A stretch of DNA of 64,000 nt from CALBPI01 sp038524795. GTDB lineage: Bacteria > Pseudomonadota > Gammaproteobacteria > Steroidobacterales > Woeseiaceae. Positions 59,561 through 64,000 of this stretch are shown one piece after another. Position 1 is the stretch's first letter. Each line of letters opens with the position of its first letter. Both the position numbers and the translations under genes were made by a program. The stretch covers positions 186,001 to 250,000 of the forward strand of contig JBCBIJ010000007.1 in assembly GCA_038524795.1 (NCBI GenBank). Reading direction: 5' to 3'. The notes under the pieces are model-generated. The model saw nothing but the letters and a program-made list of their open reading frames with translations. It was not told the origin of the DNA and searched no databases.

Positions 59561-61501
59561 TTAGGCAGGCGCGACGTCGGCCGCGCCACGCCGTGCTTCG
59601 AGTTCTTCGCGAACCTCGTGCGCACGCTCCTCAGTGATCGAGAACGATGCGACAGCCCAGATCGCGATCAGCGACGCGACGCATGGGATGAACGCATCAA
59701 ACAGGCGCATCAGTGTTATTGCCTGCTCGGTCTGATTGCCGCCGAGCTCGACGTCAAACCCTGTGATATTGAGCAGGATGCCGCCGCCAAAGATGGCCAC
59801 TGATTGACCCAGTTTGACGACCCACCAGAAGATCGAGCCGTACATGCCCTCTCGGCGTTCATTGGTGTTGAGCTCGTCCATGTCCACCACGTCAGCAACC
59901 ATCGAGGGCATCAGCGTGAACAGGCCTGCCAGCGCAAACGCCATTAACGGCGCGGGTAGCAGCACGAACCAGGGATTGTCCGGTGTGTAACAGAACCACT
60001 TCAGGGCATAGCCGGCAATTGAAATGCCAGTCGAGACGAAAAAGGCGCGGCGCTTACCGATCTTGGTTGCGAGCCAGGTGACGAAGGCAATGACGGCCAG
60101 ACCGACGAGACCCTGGAGAAGCCCCGAGTGACCAACAAACGTCGCGCCTGCCCCTTTGTCGCCGCCGAACACGTAGTAGATGATCACGTAGGACTGGAAC
60201 GCGGCGATCATGATGAAGCCGTTGAAGACCAGGAAGGTCGCAATGCAAAGCTTGCGGAACGGGGAGAATCGCAATGCCGTTGCGAAACCCGTGAAGAAGT
60301 TTTCGATGGCCGGGACGTTTCTGGCGACCGTACCGCCATGCTCTGCGAGCGTGGCGAGCATGCCGCGATTCATCGGCCTGCCACCCGTGACCTTCTGGAT
60401 AGTTCGCTGCGCGTGAGAAAGATAGAGCCGATTACCGATCAGACCCAGAATGACAGGCGGGACCAGGTACAGCGCTACGGCGCCGATCTTGACGGCAAGG
60501 GTGACGAGCGTGCTCTGCTCCCCGCCTGACAGAATCGACCCTGCTGCCGTATACACGGCGTACACGAAGGCAATGGCGGCGGGACCAAAGACGAGCAGCG
60601 TGCGCCACAATCTGCGGTAGGCAAGCCACGGGATCGACAGGAACAACGCCGACCAGTTCACCGCGACACGAGCGCGTGCATCCGTCGTCTCGCGCCAGGG
60701 CGCTTCCGTGACGCCCCATGACGAGGCGTAGTACTCGGCGTCGGCGCCAGCGAATGCGCGAAGCGCTTCCAACTCACTGGCAGGCGTCAGGTCCTCTTGG
60801 GATCCATCGACCTCATCCGTGGCGACGGCCTCGTCGTCGGCGTTCGGCTTAAACCGCTCGCGCAGGAATATAGCGGGCAGGACGCCCACGCTGACTGCAA
60901 TGACCGCAATGATGAGTGCGAGACCTGCGGCGCCATCGGCGACGTTATCGAACAGGTACTCGCTGTACATGATGGCCAGGAAGTACGGCGACACCAGGTA
61001 GGCGAGGTTGCCGATAAAGTTCTGCACCCCCATCAGGCGCGTGCGCTCGTGGTAGTCGGGTGTCAGCTCGTAACCGAGTGCTACCCAGGGCGTTGCGTAG
61101 ATCGTGTAGGCTAGGAAGAAGACCAGCGAGCCGACCAGGAAGTACCAGAAGTACCAACTTTCAGACTTACCCAGCGGCAGCTGCCACAGCACCGCAAAGA
61201 CGATGCCGACGCTGATTGCTCCGATAAAGATGTACGGACGTCGGCGCCCCCACTTTGAGCGGGTGTTATCCGAGATATAACCCATGAGTGGGTCTGTGAG
61301 CGCATCCGTAAGTCGGGGCAATGCGCCGAGCAAGCCCACCAGGGCTGGGTCCATCCCGAAGCCCAGGTTCAAGACAATGATCATGCCGCCAATGGCGGCT
61401 GCCAGCGTGTTGTTTACGAACGCACCCAGTCCGTAAACAAGCTTTTGCAAAATCGGAATCCGGTCTTCGGGCCGGGTTTGGTAGTGAACTGCTTCCGCCA
61501 T
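59561..61501 (-). CDS. MFS sugar transporter of the GPH cation-symporter family
   Basis: This 646-residue membrane protein has the GPH signature: LVYGLGAFVNNTLAAAIGG, PRLTDALTDPLMGYISDNTRSKWGRRRPYI in the first half and PSMVADVVDMDELNTNERREGMYGSIFWWVVKLGQS in the second. It has about twelve family helices plus an extra segment (about 240-390) with two further hydrophobic stretches and an acidic linker, making it about 150 residues longer than MelB-type carriers. It starts at ATG 61501, is divergent from a GH3 beta-glucosidase, and shares a 16-bp palindromic operator with it, so its substrate is probably the glycoside or sugar released by that enzyme. Stop codon is only 9 bp from the convergent giant gene. 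Confidence 0.9.
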   Translation of the reverse strand: MAEAVHYQTRPEDRIPILQKLVYGLGAFVNNTLAAAIGGMIIVLNLGFGMDPALVGLLGALPRLTDALTDPLMGYISDNTRSKWGRRRPYIFIGAISVGIVFAVLWQLPLGKSESWYFWYFLVGSLVFFLAYTIYATPWVALGYELTPDYHERTRLMGVQNFIGNLAYLVSPYFLAIMYSEYLFDNVADGAAGLALIIAVIAVSVGVLPAIFLRERFKPNADDEAVATDEVDGSQEDLTPASELEALRAFAGADAEYYASSWGVTEAPWRETTDARARVAVNWSALFLSIPWLAYRRLWRTLLVFGPAAIAFVYAVYTAAGSILSGGEQSTLVTLAVKIGAVALYLVPPVILGLIGNRLYLSHAQRTIQKVTGGRPMNRGMLATLAEHGGTVARNVPAIENFFTGFATALRFSPFRKLCIATFLVFNGFIMIAAFQSYVIIYYVFGGDKGAGATFVGHSGLLQGLVGLAVIAFVTWLATKIGKRRAFFVSTGISIAGYALKWFCYTPDNPWFVLLPAPLMAFALAGLFTLMPSMVADVVDMDELNTNERREGMYGSIFWWVVKLGQSVAIFGGGILLNITGFDVELGGNQTEQAITLMRLFDAFIPCVASLIAIWAVASFSITEERAHEVREELEARRGAADVAPA

Positions 61502-61558
61502 GCCGCCAAGTCCCCCCCAGGACACGCGCAATCTTCCCCGCCCGCACACTGGCGCAAA

Positions 61559-61574
61559 TTGACAGCGCTGTCAA
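61559..61574. promoter_or_regulatory. Palindromic operator (LacI-family type) between transporter and GH3 gene
   Basis: The perfect 16-bp palindrome TTGACAGCGCTGTCAA with its central GC step is typical of LacI-family sites in sugar-use loci of Proteobacteria. It lies 57 bp before the transporter start and 22 bp before the GH3 start, so one regulator would control both. No LacI gene is inside the window. Confidence 0.75.
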
Positions 61575-61596
61575 ACCTTGCCCATACTCATCGGTC

Positions 61597-63855
61597 ATGC
61601 GCGTTTCGGCGCGCTGGCAGAGGGGACAATTCATAAACGCTTCTCTTGAAACGTCGGTTTCGGGTGCCGTTGGTGTGCGCGAGCGTGTGAGACAACTGCT
61701 TGCGTCGATGACGCGTGCCGAAAAGGTCGGGCAACTGGTGCAACTCGATGGCAGCCACGGCTACCCGCCTGACTACCTGGGCGAGCGCCTGCGTGCGGGC
61801 GGCCTGGGTTCGGTGATCAACAACGCCAACCCCGACATTGTTAACGAGCTGCAACGCATCGCCGTTGAGGAAAGCCGCCTTGGCATTCCGCTGCTCATTG
61901 GCCGCGACGTCATCCACGGCTTCCGTCACGTATTGCCCATCCCGCTGGGGCAAGCCGCCACCTGGAATCCCGATCTCGTCCTCGCTGGCGCCCGCGTCGC
62001 GGCCGAGGAGGCTGCGCGGGCCGGGATCAACTGGACCTTCGCGCCGATGATGGACATTACGCGCGACCCGCGCTGGGGGCGCGTCGCCGAATGCCTGGGA
62101 GAAGACCCGCATCTTGCGAGCGAGCTGGTCGCCGCGATGGTGCGGGGCTACCAGACGGATGATCCGTCGGCGCCAACGGCCATCGCGGCCTGCGCCAAGC
62201 ACTTCGCGGGCTACGGCGGCGTCGACGCCGGACGTGACTACGACACAAGCAACGTGCCCCGCAACGAACTGCGCAACGTGCACCTGCGTCCGTTCCGGGC
62301 TGCAGTCGACGCGGGCGTGCTCAGCCTCATGAGCTCGTTCAGCGAGATCGATGGCATGCCGTGCACGGCAAGTCGATTCCTGTTGCGCCAGGTCTTACGT
62401 GACGAATGGGGTTTCGAAGGCCTCGTCGTCAGTGACTGGGATTCCGTGCGCCAGCTCAGTATCCATGGCTTGACGGCCGATGACCGGGAGGCAGCCCGCG
62501 AGGCATTCGAAGCAGGCGTTGATGTTGAGATGCAGGGCGAAGCCTACGCCCACCACCTCGAGGGGCTCATCGCGTCGGGCGAGATCGACGAGGCGCTGCT
62601 GGATGCGGCTGTGTCGAATGTCCTTCGCGTCAAATTCCAGCTCGGCCTGTTCGAGCGGCCCTTCGTCGACAACGACGCGCTGCCCGCGCCCGACCCGGCG
62701 CGCATGCGTGCGACGGCACGCGAGGCCGCGCGCCAAAGCCTCGTGCTCTTAAAGAACAATGACAGCCTGCTGCCGCTCAACCGCAGCCGGCTCAAGAAAG
62801 TCGCCCTGCTGGGACCGCTCGCCGATGCGCCGTACCAGCAGCTCGGCACCTGGATATTCGATGGCGATGCCTCACTGAGCGTGACGCTGCGTGAGGCGCT
62901 TGGGCAGCAGCTCGGCGACGACATCGAGCTCAGCTACCTCCGTGTGTTCGAGCATTCACGCTCACGCGACACGAACGACCTCGCGGCCGCTTGCGAGCTG
63001 GCGGCAGAAGCAGACGTGGTTGTGTTGGGCCTCGGCGAAGAATCGATTCTCTCCGGCGAGGCACACTGCCGCGCCGACATCGACCTGCCCGGTGCGCAGC
63101 GTGAACTCGTCCAGGCCGTGCGTGCGGCGGGCAAGCCCGTCGTCGCAGTCATTCTCGCGGGTCGCCCGCTGACGCTGAGCAACGTGATCAACGATTTCGA
63201 TGCACTGCTCTACGCCTGGCACCCGGGTATCGAGGCGGGCCCGGCGATTGCGGACGTCTTGCTGGGAGAGACATCGCCCTCAGGAAAACTGCCCATCACG
63301 TTTCCAAGTGTCGTGGGGCAGGTGCCGATCTACTACAACCACAAGATGTCGGGTAAGCCACCGCTGCCAGGCCAGGTCGCCCACATCGACAGTTTGCACA
63401 CGCGTGCACCGCAAACCTCGCTGGGCATGAGTGCCTACCATCTGGACGCGGGCCACCGGCCGCTGTTTCCTTTTGGCTACGGTTTGTCCTACGGGCAGTT
63501 CCACCACCACGACCTGCACCTGGATCGGCACGAGCTTGCCATCGGCGAGGCGTTAACCGTGACGGTGCGCGTGTCGAATCACGGCGGCATGGCCGCAGAC
63601 GAAGTGGTGCAGCTCTACGTGCGGGACCTCGTCGGCAACGTGACCCGGCCCGTGCGCGAGCTCAAGGGTTTCCAGCGTGTGCGCATCGCGGCCGGCGAGA
63701 CGAATACGGTGCAGTTCGAGCTGCACAGCGATGCACTGGGATTCTATGATCGTCACGACCAGTGGCGCGTGGAGCCGGGCGCCTTTCAGCTCTGGGTCGG
63801 CGGCGACTCGGACGCCGAACTCGAAAGTGGCTTTTACCTGCACCCTGCGCCCTGA
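61597..63855 (+). CDS. GH3 beta-glucosidase
   Basis: This 752-residue glycoside hydrolase family 3 enzyme has an N-terminal TIM barrel (to about 340) with RDVIHGFRHVLPIPLGQAATW, the WGRVAECLGEDP motif, KHFAGYGG and the nucleophile Asp280 in LVVSDWDSV. The alpha/beta sandwich domain (about 390-590) has LLKNNDSLLPL, and a C-terminal Fn3-like domain follows. It has no signal peptide and begins at ATG 61597, although no good ribosome site is visible there. It resembles BglX without the export signal, so it may act in the cytoplasm on glycosides imported by the divergent transporter. Confidence 0.95.
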   Translation: MRVSARWQRGQFINASLETSVSGAVGVRERVRQLLASMTRAEKVGQLVQLDGSHGYPPDYLGERLRAGGLGSVINNANPDIVNELQRIAVEESRLGIPLLIGRDVIHGFRHVLPIPLGQAATWNPDLVLAGARVAAEEAARAGINWTFAPMMDITRDPRWGRVAECLGEDPHLASELVAAMVRGYQTDDPSAPTAIAACAKHFAGYGGVDAGRDYDTSNVPRNELRNVHLRPFRAAVDAGVLSLMSSFSEIDGMPCTASRFLLRQVLRDEWGFEGLVVSDWDSVRQLSIHGLTADDREAAREAFEAGVDVEMQGEAYAHHLEGLIASGEIDEALLDAAVSNVLRVKFQLGLFERPFVDNDALPAPDPARMRATAREAARQSLVLLKNNDSLLPLNRSRLKKVALLGPLADAPYQQLGTWIFDGDASLSVTLREALGQQLGDDIELSYLRVFEHSRSRDTNDLAAACELAAEADVVVLGLGEESILSGEAHCRADIDLPGAQRELVQAVRAAGKPVVAVILAGRPLTLSNVINDFDALLYAWHPGIEAGPAIADVLLGETSPSGKLPITFPSVVGQVPIYYNHKMSGKPPLPGQVAHIDSLHTRAPQTSLGMSAYHLDAGHRPLFPFGYGLSYGQFHHHDLHLDRHELAIGEALTVTVRVSNHGGMAADEVVQLYVRDLVGNVTRPVRELKGFQRVRIAAGETNTVQFELHSDALGFYDRHDQWRVEPGAFQLWVGGDSDAELESGFYLHPAP

Positions 63856-63890
63856 GTGCGGTGCGAGACGATCAATGACGGAGCAGCAAT

Positions 63891-64000
63891 ATGACCGCAA
63901 CGACGCGCCTTGCGCTGGCACTCACGAGCGCGATGCTCGTGCTGGCCGGCTGCCGGTACTCCGCAGAGGATAAGCCTGTGGCAACCCAACCCGTCGAACT
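63891..64000 (+). CDS. N-terminus of a lipoprotein (3' end outside window)
   Basis: The frame begins at ATG 63891 with ACGGAG about seven bases upstream, reads MTATTRLALALTSAMLVLAG, and has lipobox LAGC (Cys21), then CRYSAEDKPVATQPVE to the right edge. It is 36 bp after the GH3 gene on the same strand, so it is probably the next gene of a glucan-use operon and may encode an exported glycosidase, but nothing of the mature domain is visible. Confidence 0.7.
   Translation, partial: MTATTRLALALTSAMLVLAGCRYSAEDKPVATQPVE

Overview
The window is about 63 % GC, densely coded, and looks chromosomal. hemC-hemD-hemX-hemY, glnK-amtB next to ubiK-comM, a cytochrome c5-type protein and many outer-membrane proteins point to a gammaproteobacterium, probably marine and heterotrophic. 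No rRNA, tRNA, CRISPR array, transposase or integrase gene was recognised.

Layout. 1-4.6 kb (minus strand): tetrapyrrole operon hemC, hemD, hemX, hemY (hemY runs off the left edge), preceded by a DUF4124 gene. 4.8-6.8 kb: glnK-amtB behind a clear sigma-54 promoter and two NtrC-type sites. 6.9-10.9 kb: ubiK and comM (yifB), then a 1.7 kb AT-richer island with two unrecognised minus-strand genes, closed by a diverged second copy of the comM 3' end. 11-15.5 kb: small genes (SnoaL/NTF2-like protein, LysR regulator with a divergent DUF4242 gene, an exported protein, a membrane cytochrome c, a PDZ lipoprotein). 15.8-18.8 kb: Oar-like TonB-dependent receptor. 19.5-21.4 kb: ctaA-ctaB for heme A. 21.5-26.7 kb: MacB-type ABC operon (ATPase, three adaptor proteins, permease). 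26.9-33.3 kb: divergent tetR-adaptor-RND pump-outer membrane factor operon; two palindromic operators lie between the two efflux operons. 33.5-40.1 kb: cyanophycin operon (isoaspartyl dipeptidase, cyanophycinase, cyanophycin synthetase and a second Mur-ligase-like protein without the ATP-grasp half). 40.5-43.8 kb: secreted subtilase behind a CRP-type site. 43.8-48.4 kb: a lipoprotein, an MMPL/RND exporter and a GH53 galactanase. 48.7-50.8 kb: two response regulators (REC-EAL and REC-LuxR). 51.2-59.6 kb: one 2797-codon ORF for a calcium-repeat surface protein joined in frame to a complete OmpA-type porin. 59.6-64 kb: GPH-type sugar transporter and divergent GH3 beta-glucosidase sharing a palindromic operator, then the start of a lipoprotein gene.

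How it fits together. Nitrogen is a recurring theme: ammonium uptake with PII control, and a complete cycle for making, depolymerising and hydrolysing the nitrogen store cyanophycin. A second theme is the envelope: two efflux systems, a TonB-dependent receptor, an MMPL exporter, secreted hydrolases and the giant surface protein. The most unusual object is the giant ORF. At residues 2350-2395 it contains what looks like the C-terminal sorting anchor of one exported protein followed at once by the signal peptide of a second. It therefore reads as two proteins without a stop codon between them, possibly a polyprotein split by membrane proteases.
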